Positions 41,496-51,254 of a stretch of DNA of 64,000 nucleotides are shown piece by piece. The stretch lies in assembly GCA_033795365.1 (NCBI GenBank), contig JARYGU010000014.1, positions 101,143 to 165,142 of the forward strand, in the 5' to 3' direction. Numbering within the stretch: position 1 is the stretch's first letter; the number at the start of each line of letters is the position of its first letter. Source of the DNA: JARYGU01 sp033795365 (GTDB taxonomy: Bacteria; Pseudomonadota; Alphaproteobacteria; Rhizobiales; Rhizobiaceae). The position numbers and the translations under genes are program-made. The notes below the pieces were generated by a model. It worked only from the letters and a program-made list of their open reading frames with translations. It had not been told where the DNA came from and ran no database searches.

Positions 41496-44400
41496 CGTCT
41501 TCCTCCCCGCCGGCTTCGGCCGATGACCACTCGGCGACGCGGGCCAGATGGTCGTACTCGCCTCCGTAGCTCCTCTCCTGCTCCGGTATCAGCCGCGAGG
41601 CGAATCCGAAGCGGCCTTCGAGCAGCCCTTTCAGCAGCTTCTCGAGCTCGGCCCTCGCATCGCAGGCAAGCTCGCTTGCGGATTTCGAGATCGTATTTGC
41701 CGTGGTCTTGCGGCCTTCGTTGTTGACCTCTTCCGCCTTGAAGCGTTCGCCGGGCTTCAGCCTCACATAGAGGAGCGAGGCGGGTTCGCGCCGGCCGGCG
41801 GGGCGAAACGCTCCCTCGCGCAGCGCGGCCGCCTCCAGCGCAAGCTGCGGATCCAGAAGCGCGCGCGCCACCTTCAGCGAAGGCAAACTGCCGGTCTTGT
41901 AGTCGATGATGTCGGCCCGGCCGTCGGGCAGAAGATCGATCCGGTCCGCGGTTCCGGTCAGCCGCATGCCGGAAAAGCCGAGATCGAGCGAGGCCGGCAC
42001 TTCGGTCAGGCTTTCCTCGACGCTGCCGCTCCGTCTCGCATGCCAATCGACGAAGGCGCGCGAAACGGCGGCAAAGCGCGGCCGCCAGACGGCGTCTATA
42101 TGGAGCGGAAGCCCTGTGGCGTCGAATTCCTCCGCCAGGATCCGGTTCATCAGGGAAAGGTCGTCGACGCGTTCGTCCCGTTCCCGCACGAAACGATCCG
42201 CGATGCGGTGGTAGAGCGAGCCGCGCTCCGCCGGTCCGGGGTCCAGGTTGAAGGGGTCGATCGGGTGCAGCTTCAGGATATGCCGCGCGTAGATCGCATA
42301 AGGATCGCGGCGAAGCCGGCCGATTTCGCTGAACGAGTATTTTCGCGGCTGCATTTCGGCCGGCGGCTTCGGCTCCGGTTTTCGCGACACCGGCTGCGAT
42401 GGTCCCGTGTCGAGGAGGGCCGCCCAGCTAAGTAGGTTTCGCCCGCGTTCGCGGATAGCATCGCCGAGCGCATTGCCGCCGACTGCCAGCAGCCGCTGGA
42501 GCCAGCGTGAGGCGACGGTCGGCGCGGCTCCGCTTCGAAGCGAGCGGGTCAGCACGAGCTTCGGGGCTGCTGCGGCCATTTGAAAGTCGTGACCCAGCTG
42601 CCCGATCCGTCTTTCGGGCGGCTCCAGGCCGATATCGACCTTCATCATCCGGGAGAGGAAGGCGTCGTTTGCGGTCTGGCTCGGCCAGGTTCCTTCGTTG
42701 AGACCGCCGATGACCACGGTGTCGACATGCTGCAGGCGTGATTCCAACGCACCGAAGATGAAGACGCGCGGATGCCGCATGGAGCGCGGCTTGACGGTCT
42801 CGCCGGCGCCGAGCGCCTCGATGATGTCGCACCATTGAGGTCCGTCCGCCGTTATCTCGCCGTCGGTCTCGATGACACTCTTCAAAAGCGAGGCAAGTCC
42901 GTCGCCCGCTTCGCCGGACCAGAGCGCTGCAAGGTCGCCGCGCTCGTCGACTGCGACGGCCTCCAATGCGCGCCCCGTCCGCTCCGCCCAGTCGGAAAGC
43001 GGCAGGCTGGCGCTGAAACGTCGAGCGCCCGGCTCCCGCCGAACGAGCACGCTTGTCAAGGGCTCGACGGCGGCCTGGACGCGAAGCGCGAGATCGCGTG
43101 CCGCCTGCACCGCCCCGTCGGGCAGCTCTTTCCGCCAGGCCGGCGGCTTGCGGTCGGTTGCATGCCTTTCGAGCGCGGCGTCGAGAAGAGATTCGAGCGA
43201 GGAAATGTCGAGTTCGGCCGTTCCTCCGCGAAGGGCGAGAAGCTCGAGTGCCGTTGCCGCTGCTCTCGTGGCCTTCGCCGTCTGGCCGAACCGGGCCAGG
43301 GGATGCTTCAGCAGCGAAACGAGGGGAACGGGATCGCCCGGCCGCAATGCCGTCTCGGTCAGCAGCCGCAGGAGACCGCCTTGCAGCGTGGAAAGAAGCG
43401 GCGTGCCGGCCGAATCGTCCGCCTCGATCCCGAACCGCGCGAGTTCTGCCGCCACACGCCGGGCAAGCTTCCGGTCGGGCGTGATCAGTGCGGCCTGGCA
43501 GTCCTCGCCGTCCTCCAGCGCAAGCCGGAGGGCGATTGCTATGGCGGTTGCCTCCTCGCGCTCGTTTGCGGCTTCGACCAGCGAGACCTCTGCAAAGGCG
43601 GAAAGAATCCGCCCTTCGTCATGGCCTTCACGCACGCGTCCCCAGCCGGATGTCGCCTGGACGGGCAGGAGGGCATCGGAGAAAACGGATGAGCGCAGCG
43701 CGGCATCCTCCGGCGGCTCCGCGAGCAGGACCACCGACTCTCGATCCGTGCCGAGCTGCTCCAGCAGGCGGAAGAGGCCATATTGCGGATGGCTTCGGGC
43801 GGCCGCGTCGCTGGTCGCGAGCCCGCTGATCGGGTCGCGCCCTACGAGCCGCCAATCTTCCGCCGACATGGACATATCCAGCCCCGGCAGGACGACGGCG
43901 CCCTTTTCGAGCCCGGCGATGGCGGCGATCAGCCGCGCGGTTGCCGGAATGGAGCCGGTGGAGCCTGCCACGATGACCGGACCGGATGGGCGCGAAAGCC
44001 GGTAGCGTTCCGCTTCCGCGTGGAGCGTCGCATTGCGGCGCATGGCCGGTGACGACCGCTTCAGTTCGGCAAGCCGCGCGGGCCAGTATTCGCTGGCGAT
44101 CTTCAGGAATTCGAGCGTCAGCTGCCACCAGAGCGCGTGGTTGGACGCATCCAGGCCCTCCAGCGCGCTCCAGTCGCGCTCTTCGGTTTCCATGGCGTCG
44201 ATGATGTCGGCGAGGTTTCGCGCCAGCCAGATCGCGTCGGCGGGACTTGCCGGCGCCACCAGCGGGCTTTCCGCGTGAACGGCGGTGATCGCGGCAGGGA
44301 GCCGGTTCCTCCAGGCAAGGACCAATCTCGCGAGCTCGATCAGCCGGACCGGGCCGGAAAGCGGCTCGGCCATGTCGAGAAGGGCCGGCGCGGCTTCGTT

Positions 44401-44676
44401 GAAGAAGCCGCTGTCGTCGTCCGTCTCGCCAAGCGGGCGGATAAGGGGAAGGATTGCCGATCGGCCGCCGAGAACGTCCACGAATTCGGATCTGAGCACC
44501 CGGGCCGATCGCCGGGTCGGCACGTAGATCGTCACGTCGGCAAGCGATAACGGATTGCCGGGGTCGTATCGAAAGCTCGTCGCAAGCCGGCCGTCAAGCA
44601 GGCTTTCGGCAAGGGTCCTGAGAAAGGGCAGGCCGGCTGGAATCGCGAAGATGTTCGGCCCGAAGGTGCTCATCAC
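41488..44676 (-). CDS. addB: Double-strand break repair protein AddB
   Basis: 1062 residues. Second subunit of AddAB; alphaproteobacterial AddB lacks the iron–sulfur cluster of the Bacillus protein but keeps a RecB-family nuclease at the C-terminus, seen as RADIIDYKTGSLPSLKVA and PQLALEAAALREGAF. N-terminus NIFAIPAGLPFLRTLAESLL and VTIYVPTRRSARVLRSEF are characteristic. Start overlaps the murU-like stop (ATGA). A long antisense frame here is a shadow. Confidence 0.93.
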   Translation of the reverse strand: MMSTFGPNIFAIPAGLPFLRTLAESLLDGRLATSFRYDPGNPLSLADVTIYVPTRRSARVLRSEFVDVLGGRSAILPLIRPLGETDDDSGFFNEAAPALLDMAEPLSGPVRLIELARLVLAWRNRLPAAITAVHAESPLVAPASPADAIWLARNLADIIDAMETEERDWSALEGLDASNHALWWQLTLEFLKIASEYWPARLAELKRSSPAMRRNATLHAEAERYRLSRPSGPVIVAGSTGSIPATARLIAAIAGLEKGAVVLPGLDMSMSAEDWRLVGRDPISGLATSDAAARSHPQYGLFRLLEQLGTDRESVVLLAEPPEDAALRSSVFSDALLPVQATSGWGRVREGHDEGRILSAFAEVSLVEAANEREEATAIAIALRLALEDGEDCQAALITPDRKLARRVAAELARFGIEADDSAGTPLLSTLQGGLLRLLTETALRPGDPVPLVSLLKHPLARFGQTAKATRAAATALELLALRGGTAELDISSLESLLDAALERHATDRKPPAWRKELPDGAVQAARDLALRVQAAVEPLTSVLVRREPGARRFSASLPLSDWAERTGRALEAVAVDERGDLAALWSGEAGDGLASLLKSVIETDGEITADGPQWCDIIEALGAGETVKPRSMRHPRVFIFGALESRLQHVDTVVIGGLNEGTWPSQTANDAFLSRMMKVDIGLEPPERRIGQLGHDFQMAAAAPKLVLTRSLRSGAAPTVASRWLQRLLAVGGNALGDAIRERGRNLLSWAALLDTGPSQPVSRKPEPKPPAEMQPRKYSFSEIGRLRRDPYAIYARHILKLHPIDPFNLDPGPAERGSLYHRIADRFVRERDERVDDLSLMNRILAEEFDATGLPLHIDAVWRPRFAAVSRAFVDWHARRSGSVEESLTEVPASLDLGFSGMRLTGTADRIDLLPDGRADIIDYKTGSLPSLKVARALLDPQLALEAAALREGAFRPAGRREPASLLYVRLKPGERFKAEEVNNEGRKTTANTISKSASELACDARAELEKLLKGLLEGRFGFASRLIPEQERSYGGEYDHLARVAEWSSAEAGGEEDDG

Positions 44677-45404
44677 GCCGCTCCGGTGGACCTGCCGAGG
44701 GCCGCCTCCGCCTCCGCGATCGCATCCGGCGTGCCGACGGTGATCCAGTGACCTTGGAGCATGAGACCGTGGAGACGGCCTGCCGCAATAGCGCGATCGA
44801 AATAGATGTTTAGGTTGAAGGCATCCTCCGGCGCGTCGTCCAGAAGGGACGGCATCATGGCGATCGCCCCCGCATAGACGACCGGCGTTCCCGATCCTTC
44901 GCGGTAGCGGGAAAGCCGCCCCCGCGCATCCATGGAGAAATCGTTGCGTCCGTTATGCCCCGTCGTATCCTCAAGCGCCACGCAGAGCAGGACCATGTCC
45001 ATTGTCGCAGGATCGAAGTAGTCGGCCAGACGACGCAGATTGGAGTTGCCTCCTGGCGCCTCGCCGATCCAGAAGAGATCGGCATTCATGACGAAAACGG
45101 GATCGCGGCCGAGGAGCTTCAGGCCCTTCGCCAGGCCGCCGCCCGAATTCATCAGCCGCGCGGTCTCGTCCGAGATGATCACCTTGGGGCTGGCCCGGTG
45201 CGACAGATGATCGATCACCCGGTCGGCGAAATGGTGCACGTTGACGACCGCGCGGTCGACGCCTGCCTCCTCGAGCGTATCGAGAGCATAGTCGATCATG
45301 GCCTTGCCGGCGATTTTCACCAGAGGTTTCGGCATGGTATCGGTGATCGGCCGCAAACGGGTTCCAAGCCCCGCGGCAAGCACCATGGCATTTTCGATCT
45401 TCAT
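44673..45404 (-). CDS. murU: MurU-like nucleotidyltransferase (MurNAc-1-phosphate uridylyltransferase)
   Basis: 243 residues. Sugar-phosphate nucleotidyltransferase: AMVLAAGLGTRLRPITDTMP, KPLVKIAGKAMIDYALD, VVNVHHFADRV and the metal-binding VFVMNADLFW. Such proteins follow AmgK kinase genes and convert MurNAc-1-phosphate to UDP-MurNAc in the anhydro-MurNAc recycling route known from Pseudomonas. Pairing here with the AmgK-like fusion supports this over mannose-1-phosphate guanylyltransferase, which the fold also allows. Confidence 0.87.
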   Translation of the reverse strand: MKIENAMVLAAGLGTRLRPITDTMPKPLVKIAGKAMIDYALDTLEEAGVDRAVVNVHHFADRVIDHLSHRASPKVIISDETARLMNSGGGLAKGLKLLGRDPVFVMNADLFWIGEAPGGNSNLRRLADYFDPATMDMVLLCVALEDTTGHNGRNDFSMDARGRLSRYREGSGTPVVYAGAIAMMPSLLDDAPEDAFNLNIYFDRAIAAGRLHGLMLQGHWITVGTPDAIAEAEAALGRSTGAA

Positions 45405-45439
45405 CTGTCCGCCCGGCTATGATTCGGTCGGCAGGAAGC

Positions 45440-46927
45440 CTACAGGATTTCTGTCCCTATGCACCATTCCCGCAGGTCCGAAAGGGCAGGATGGGCAAGC
45501 GCCGCCTGCAGGTTGCGGAAGGTGCGGGGCATGTGTTTCATATAGCCGGGCTTGCCGTCGCGGCGCATCAGGCGCACCCAGATGCCGGCGAGCTTGCAGT
45601 TGCGCTGTGCGGCCATGATATGCCAGTCCCGCAGAAAGGCGTTCCGATCGAAGCGTCCGCTTTCGGCACGCAGCGTGAGATAATGCTGCATCATCCGGTC
45701 CGCGAGGGGCTCGGAAATATCGGTCCGCGCATCCTGCACGAGCGATGCCAGGTCATAGGCGGTGGGACCGATCATCGCATCCTGGAAATCGATGATCCCG
45801 ACCCTGTCCGTTCCGCTCCTGTCGTCCCTCCAGATGATGTTGGGCGAATGGAAATCGCGCAGCAGCAGGTTGCGTTCGGCCGATCGGAGCTCGCCTATGA
45901 GCGCGTCCCATATAGCCTGGTATTCGTCGCGCTCCTCTTCGCTCGCCGCCGAGCCGCGTTTCCACGGCAGGTACCAGTCGATGAGAAGGCTCGCTTCGAT
46001 CTGCATGGCATCCCGATCGAAGTCGGGAATGCGGTAGGTCTCGCCGTTTCCGACCGGTAGCTCGGCATGAACCGGCTGGCCATGCAGCCGGGCAAGGCAT
46101 GCGGCGCTCTCGAGGTAACGCTCGGGGACCGGCATGCCTGCGGCATCGAGGACGCCGCCGCTTCCAAGATCCTCGATCAGCAGGATGCCCTGACCGAGAT
46201 CCTCGCGATAAATTGCGGGAGCCGCAAAGCCCCGTGCCTTGAGATGTCGCCCGACCGCCACGAAGGCGGTGACGTCTTCGGCGATATGCGCGATCTGCTG
46301 GTAATATTTCCCGTCTCTCAGGATCGGTCCCGGCTTGTGCCGTGGGGAATCCATCAGGATATAGCGCACCTGGCCTGCGGTGATCCGCTCATAGGCCCGC
46401 ACGGAGGCGTCGCCGGTCAGGTGGCGGCGGCGCGCTTTGGCATAGCCGGCTACCGAAAGAAACGCGCGGATGGAGAGAGTGCGTCCGATCCTCTCGATCA
46501 GATCGGCCCCACCGGAGATCTCGACTGTTCTGCCTTCGCCCTCGTGCTGGAAACAAAGCGTGACGGCCGTGTCCGGCAAGACATCTCCCGCCCGCTCCGG
46601 CCATTCGACAAGACAGGCGCCGTCCGCAAGGGCTTCGTCGAAACCGAGCTCGTCGATTTCGGAAGGGTCGGCGATCCGGTAGAGGTCGAAATGCGCGATC
46701 GGCAGTCGCAGCGGATAGGTCTGGACGAGGGTGAAGGTCGGGCTCGGCACCTCCAACCCGTCGTCGTCCGCGACGGCGCGTATCACAGCCCTTGCGAAGG
46801 TCGATTTGCCGGCGCCGAGATCGCCGGAGAGCGCGAGGCAATCGCCGGGTTTTAGTGCGAGCGCGATGTCTTCGCCAAGGCGGATCGTCTCCGCTTCGCT
46901 CTCCAGAGAGATCCGGCGGCTGTCCAT
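45440..46927 (-). CDS. TsaE–AmgK fusion: tRNA t6A ATPase plus anomeric MurNAc/GlcNAc kinase
   Basis: 495 residues, two enzymes in one chain. Residues 1–150 are TsaE: Walker A LSGDLGAGKSTFARAV, PSPTFTLVQTYP, HFDLYRI and LVEWPERAG, which activates TsaBD in tRNA t6A modification. Residues about 160–495 are an aminoglycoside-phosphotransferase-fold kinase of AmgK type: catalytic LLLRDFHSPNIIW and IGIIDFQDAMIGPTAYDLAS. AmgK phosphorylates MurNAc at C1 for cell-wall recycling. There is no internal stop or frame break between the halves. Fusions of this pair are known among alphaproteobacterial annotations; the functional reason is unknown. Confidence 0.9.
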   Translation of the reverse strand: MDSRRISLESEAETIRLGEDIALALKPGDCLALSGDLGAGKSTFARAVIRAVADDDGLEVPSPTFTLVQTYPLRLPIAHFDLYRIADPSEIDELGFDEALADGACLVEWPERAGDVLPDTAVTLCFQHEGEGRTVEISGGADLIERIGRTLSIRAFLSVAGYAKARRRHLTGDASVRAYERITAGQVRYILMDSPRHKPGPILRDGKYYQQIAHIAEDVTAFVAVGRHLKARGFAAPAIYREDLGQGILLIEDLGSGGVLDAAGMPVPERYLESAACLARLHGQPVHAELPVGNGETYRIPDFDRDAMQIEASLLIDWYLPWKRGSAASEEERDEYQAIWDALIGELRSAERNLLLRDFHSPNIIWRDDRSGTDRVGIIDFQDAMIGPTAYDLASLVQDARTDISEPLADRMMQHYLTLRAESGRFDRNAFLRDWHIMAAQRNCKLAGIWVRLMRRDGKPGYMKHMPRTFRNLQAALAHPALSDLREWCIGTEIL

Positions 46928-46931
46928 GGCG

Positions 46932-49505
46932 CTATTCCGCCGCGACGATCGCCGGCAGGGGAGCCGACGGGATGCGGCAGGTTACGGTCGTGCCTTCACC
47001 CTCACGGCTATCGATCGTTACGGTCCCGTTATGAAGGCTGACGAAACTTTCGACGATCGAGAGACCGAGGCCGGCGCCGCCATGACGCCCGTGGCTCTCG
47101 AACCGGTCGAAAACGGTCTGCAGCACCTCTTGCGGTATGCCGGGGCCGTTGTCGGAGACGGTGAAGACGAGATCGGTCGCCTCGCGCCAGCATTCGAGGC
47201 GGATCGTGCCACCTTCGGGCGCGAAATTCGCGGCGTTGGCAAGAAGTTTGATGATGATCTGCTTCAATCGCTGCTGATCGGCGATGATCGTGCCGAGGAT
47301 GTCGGGCTTGGCGATGGCAAGCGTGACATGGCTTTCCTGCAGGCGGTCGGAAAATTGCGTGGTGACCTCGTCGAGCAGATCGGGAATGTCGATCTCGCCG
47401 TAGTCGAGCTGCATGATCCCGGCGTCTACCGTGGCGAGGTCGAGAATATCGTTGACGATGGTGAGCAATACGGCCGACGATGTCGCGATATGGTCGACAT
47501 ATTCGGCCTGGCGTTCGCTCAGTTCCCCGATGGTCGGGGTCTTCAGAAGCTCGGCAAAGCCGATGATGTTGGTCAATGGCGAGCGCAGCTCGTAGGAGAC
47601 GTGCTGCACGAAATCGTTCTTCAGCGCGTCCGCCTTGCGCAGGGCCTCGTTCTTCTCGGTCAGCGCGCGCTCCACCCGGACGCTGTCGGTGATGTTGACG
47701 AAGGTCAGCATCGTCTGGGCGTTCGAAAGCGGAATGACGGCGAAGTCGAGCACCAGTCCGGTCCTCAGCTCCAGAACGCCCTGGCAGGAAGGGCGCTCGT
47801 CGTCGAAGCTGGTGATCATCCGCCCGAAACGTTTCCAGCCGTCCGGCTTGTCGTAGGAGACGGAGCAGATCTGCTCGATCGCCCGGATATGCGTGCCTTC
47901 CTTGACGTCCGCTTCGCTGACGCCCCAGAGCGCGCGGAAGGCCGGATTGGAAAACTTGATCCGCCCGTCCGGGCTGAAAACCGCCACCCCTTCGGAAAGG
48001 TGGTCGATCGTCTCGTCCTGTACCTGGACCAGCGTGTTGTAGCGGGTTTCCAGATCGACCTTTTCGGTCAGGTTCTCGAAGGCCCATGTGGCGCCGCCTT
48101 GCGGCCGGGCGGTGGCGACGACGCGCAGCGTCTGCCCGTTCGGCAGATGCCAGAGATCGGATCGCGTATCGATCGCCCGATAGACGGCAAGCGCATTTTC
48201 CTTCCACTGCTTCCAGTTCGGCGGCTCGGGCAGCTTGCCGGCGGTGCGCAGCTTGTCGAGCAGCTCCGCATTGTCCGGCTTGCGCTCCAGGAATGCCGTG
48301 TCGAGGCCCCAAAGGTGCTGGAAGCCCTGATTGTAGAATTGAAGCCGCTGTTCGCCGTCGAAGATCGCAACGGGTGTCGTCAGGTGCTCCAATGTCTCGG
48401 CATGGCTCTTCAGCGTCCGCACCAGCTCTTCGCGCACCGCCTCGATATCGGAGATGTTGACGGCCATGCCGGCCGAGCCGGCCGTGCCGCGGGCATCGAC
48501 AACGTCGAAGAACGTGCGGTTGCCGCGCACCACGGTGGAGACCTTGTCGCGGAACGGCGTGTCATGGGCGCTTGCGGCGCGGATCTTCTCCCGCGCGGCG
48601 GTCGGCAGCAGCTCGCGCGTTTCCTTGACCGCGTTTTCAGGCCCTTTCGCTTCCACGGCGTCGCTATAGGCCCGATTGACCCAGCTAAGCGTTCCATCGG
48701 CAGACCTCTGCCACACGGGCATGTCGAGCTCGTCGAGCAGGCCGTGCAAGGTCGATATCGAGGCGGCCAGCTGGTCCCGCTCCAGGCGGAGCTGGGCGGC
48801 TTCTGCGCGAATATTGTTCAATGCGACGAAGCGGACGAATGCCTGGCCGCCGGAAACCCGGCCCTGCGCTTCCAGAACTTCGTCGCGCGCCGTTTCGATC
48901 ACGATGTCGAAGCTTTGCGCCTGCGAACGGAGTTTTTCGATCGCGTGCTCGACCTCGCCAGCCGAAGTCGGCTTCAGCCAGCGGCCGAAGGCGAGAAAAT
49001 CCCGCTCGGCTTGCGGCGCCCCGGTCTCCGGCGGCAGTTGCCCGAGGATTTCCGGCCGCTGGGAAAGCCCGTCCCAGACGACGATCCGCCGGTTCTTGTC
49101 GCCGATCAGTGCCTGCAGCCGCGACAGGCCATGCCTTGCATCGGACAAGCCTGCACGCAGTTCGCCATTCTCGCTTTCCAATCGGGCGCGCTGCCGGATC
49201 ATCCAGATCGCCGAGAACATCGCCGCCGACATAACGCCCACGAAGGCCGAAAAGGTCACGATTTCGGAAGAGGCCAGAAAGGGAGCGCGCGCACCGATCT
49301 CGCCGAAGGCATAGGCAGGGGCGGAGATTGAAGAAAGCGCCGATCCGCATGCAAGGAAACGCAGAAGCCTTCCCGCTCTTCGTTCCGCCGGCGTCTTCGC
49401 CGGCCGCTCCGCATCGGAATGTTCCGAAAACAGTCTGCAGTCTTCTTCCATTCCAGGCATGCTGGAACCCCGCCTGAGCAGGCCTCGTTTCATTCCCGAC
49501 ATCAT
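46932..49505 (-). CDS. divL: DivL-type cell-cycle pseudo-histidine kinase (Tyr in H-box)
   Basis: About 857 residues. N-terminal membrane segments (about residues 45–110), then at least three PAS-like regions (MPVWQRSADGTLSWVNRAYS, TTPVAIFDGEQRLQFYN, GVAVFSPDGRIKFSNPAF), a dimerisation helix and an HATPase domain (DNGPGIPQEV, GLGLSIVES). The H-box reads HVSYELRSPLTN: Tyr replaces the phosphorylatable His, the defining mark of Caulobacter DivL, which signals through CckA to CtrA. Gene order with tsaE, murU, addB and addA also matches. The start is uncertain: several ATGs lie between 49604 and 49449; 49505 has GGAG at 11 bases. First gene of a six-gene operon. Confidence 0.9.
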   Translation of the reverse strand: MMSGMKRGLLRRGSSMPGMEEDCRLFSEHSDAERPAKTPAERRAGRLLRFLACGSALSSISAPAYAFGEIGARAPFLASSEIVTFSAFVGVMSAAMFSAIWMIRQRARLESENGELRAGLSDARHGLSRLQALIGDKNRRIVVWDGLSQRPEILGQLPPETGAPQAERDFLAFGRWLKPTSAGEVEHAIEKLRSQAQSFDIVIETARDEVLEAQGRVSGGQAFVRFVALNNIRAEAAQLRLERDQLAASISTLHGLLDELDMPVWQRSADGTLSWVNRAYSDAVEAKGPENAVKETRELLPTAAREKIRAASAHDTPFRDKVSTVVRGNRTFFDVVDARGTAGSAGMAVNISDIEAVREELVRTLKSHAETLEHLTTPVAIFDGEQRLQFYNQGFQHLWGLDTAFLERKPDNAELLDKLRTAGKLPEPPNWKQWKENALAVYRAIDTRSDLWHLPNGQTLRVVATARPQGGATWAFENLTEKVDLETRYNTLVQVQDETIDHLSEGVAVFSPDGRIKFSNPAFRALWGVSEADVKEGTHIRAIEQICSVSYDKPDGWKRFGRMITSFDDERPSCQGVLELRTGLVLDFAVIPLSNAQTMLTFVNITDSVRVERALTEKNEALRKADALKNDFVQHVSYELRSPLTNIIGFAELLKTPTIGELSERQAEYVDHIATSSAVLLTIVNDILDLATVDAGIMQLDYGEIDIPDLLDEVTTQFSDRLQESHVTLAIAKPDILGTIIADQQRLKQIIIKLLANAANFAPEGGTIRLECWREATDLVFTVSDNGPGIPQEVLQTVFDRFESHGRHGGAGLGLSIVESFVSLHNGTVTIDSREGEGTTVTCRIPSAPLPAIVAAE

Positions 49506-49640
49506 CCCCGGTATGTCTCCGTCCAATTTGCCGCTAGATCGACAAGACATCCCATTCGCCGCGAACGTCCGCATCCTGCCGCCGCGAATCAAGTCTGAAA
49601 ACAATACTTGCTTCGAGAATCGCCGGGAAGTGCAGAGGCC

Positions 49641-49680
49641 AAAAATAGAGGCCGCGAACTTGTCAAGCGCGCGGCCTCTA
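49641..49680 (-). terminator. Intrinsic terminator of ahcY
   Basis: An 11-bp perfect stem TAGAGGCCGCG/CGCGGCCTCTA (49646–49656, 49670–49680; 13-base loop) is followed on the minus strand by TTTTTGGCC. It lies about 27 bases after the ahcY stop and upstream of divL, whose promoter must lie in the remaining 130 bases. Confidence 0.9.
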
Positions 49681-49706
49681 CATGTTGTGAATAAGTCAGG
49701 TAACGA

Positions 49707-51104
49707 TTAATACCTGTAGTGGTCGGCCTTGAAAGGACCCTGCGGCGTCACGCCGATATAGGCGGCCTGCTCCCCGGAAAGCTCCGTAAGCTTGGCGCCG
49801 AGCTTGGCAAGGTGGAGCCGCGCGACCTTCTCATCGAGGTGCTTCGGCAGGACGAAGACCTCGTTCTCGTACTTGCCCTGGTTGGCGAAAAGTTCGATCT
49901 GCGCCAGAACCTGGTTCGAGAACGATGCCGACATCACGAAGGACGGATGGCCCGTCGCATTGCCGAGATTGAGCAGCCGGCCCTCGGAAAGAAGAATCAT
50001 CCGATTGCCTGCGGGGAACTCGATAAGGTCGACCTGCGGCTTGATGTTGGTCCATTTGAGGTTCTTCAGGGCGGCAACCTGGATCTCGTTATCGAAATGG
50101 CCGATATTCCCGACGATCGCCATATCCTTCATCTCGCGCATATGCTCGAGACGGATGACGTCCTTGTTGCCCGTCGTGGTGATGAAGATGTCGGCGGTGG
50201 AGACCACGTCCTCCAGCTGGACGACCTCGAAGCCGTCCATGGCGGCCTGAAGCGCGCAGATCGGGTCGATCTCGGTGACCTTGACGCGGGCTCCGGCGCC
50301 GCGCAGCGAGGCAGCCGATCCCTTGCCGACGTCGCCGTAGCCGCAGACGACGGCGACCTTGCCGGCCATCATCACGTCGGTGCCGCGGCGGATGCCGTCC
50401 ACCAGCGATTCCTTGCAGCCGTATTTGTTGTCGAATTTCGACTTGGTGACCGAGTCGTTGACGTTGATCGCCGGGAAGGGCAGCAGGCCCTTCTGCTGAA
50501 GCTGGTAAAGCCGGTTGACGCCGGTGGTCGTCTCCTCGGTCACGCCCTTGATGGCGTCGCGCTGCTTGGTGAACCAGCCGGGCGAGGCGGCGAGGCGCTT
50601 CTTGATCTGCGCGAAGAGGATTTCCTCTTCTTCCGAGCCGGGCGTGGACAGAACGTCTTCGCCGGCTTCCGCGCGCGCGCCGAGAAGGATGTACATCGTG
50701 GCGTCGCCGCCGTCGTCCAGGATCATGTTGGAGAGGCCGCCATCGGCCCACTGGAAGATCCTGTCGGTATATTCCCAATATTCGGTCAGCGTTTCACCCT
50801 TGACGGCAAAAACCGGAATGCCGGCCGCGGCGATTGCGGCTGCGGCGTGATCCTGCGTGGAGAAGATGTTGCAGGAAGCCCAGCGGACGTCCGCGCCCAG
50901 CGCCACGAGGGTTTCGATGAGAACCGCGGTCTGGATCGTCATGTGCAGCGAGCCGGTGATGCGCGCGCCCTTGAGCGGCTTCGACGCGCCGAACTCCTCG
51001 CGGCAGGCCATCAGGCCTGGCATTTCCGTTTCGGCAATCTCGATTTCCTTGCGTCCGAAATCGGCGAGGCCGATATCCGCGACATGATAATCCTTGGTGC
51101 TCAT
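49707..51104 (-). CDS. ahcY: S-adenosylhomocysteine hydrolase
   Basis: 465 residues. Splits SAH to adenosine and homocysteine, removing the product inhibitor of methyltransferases. Landmarks: substrate region SLHMTIQTAVLIETLVALGA, SCNIFSTQDHAAAAI, NAD-binding VAVVCGYGDVGKGSAASLRG and C-terminal GPFKADHYRY. ATG 51104 has GGAG seven bases upstream; the extension to 51155 is unsupported. Promoter region carries operator-like repeats (51255–51282). Confidence 0.97.
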   Translation of the reverse strand: MSTKDYHVADIGLADFGRKEIEIAETEMPGLMACREEFGASKPLKGARITGSLHMTIQTAVLIETLVALGADVRWASCNIFSTQDHAAAAIAAAGIPVFAVKGETLTEYWEYTDRIFQWADGGLSNMILDDGGDATMYILLGARAEAGEDVLSTPGSEEEEILFAQIKKRLAASPGWFTKQRDAIKGVTEETTTGVNRLYQLQQKGLLPFPAINVNDSVTKSKFDNKYGCKESLVDGIRRGTDVMMAGKVAVVCGYGDVGKGSAASLRGAGARVKVTEIDPICALQAAMDGFEVVQLEDVVSTADIFITTTGNKDVIRLEHMREMKDMAIVGNIGHFDNEIQVAALKNLKWTNIKPQVDLIEFPAGNRMILLSEGRLLNLGNATGHPSFVMSASFSNQVLAQIELFANQGKYENEVFVLPKHLDEKVARLHLAKLGAKLTELSGEQAAYIGVTPQGPFKADHYRY

Positions 51105-51254
51105 GCGTTTCTCCAGGTGATTTGCGATCTTGTCCGCTGGGTATCGGCGGAACATCGGAAACCGATCCCGAGGGCCGCTTTCCGATGAGAATTGGATCCC
51201 GCCCGAAGGCGGCTGGCCATGGTCTATCAGGAAACGGAAAGCGGGGCAACAGCG

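Noticed and set aside
46731..49331. 866-codon open frame antisense to divL
   Set aside because: Shadow of the divL codon pattern; His/Gly/Arg-rich translation with no family features.
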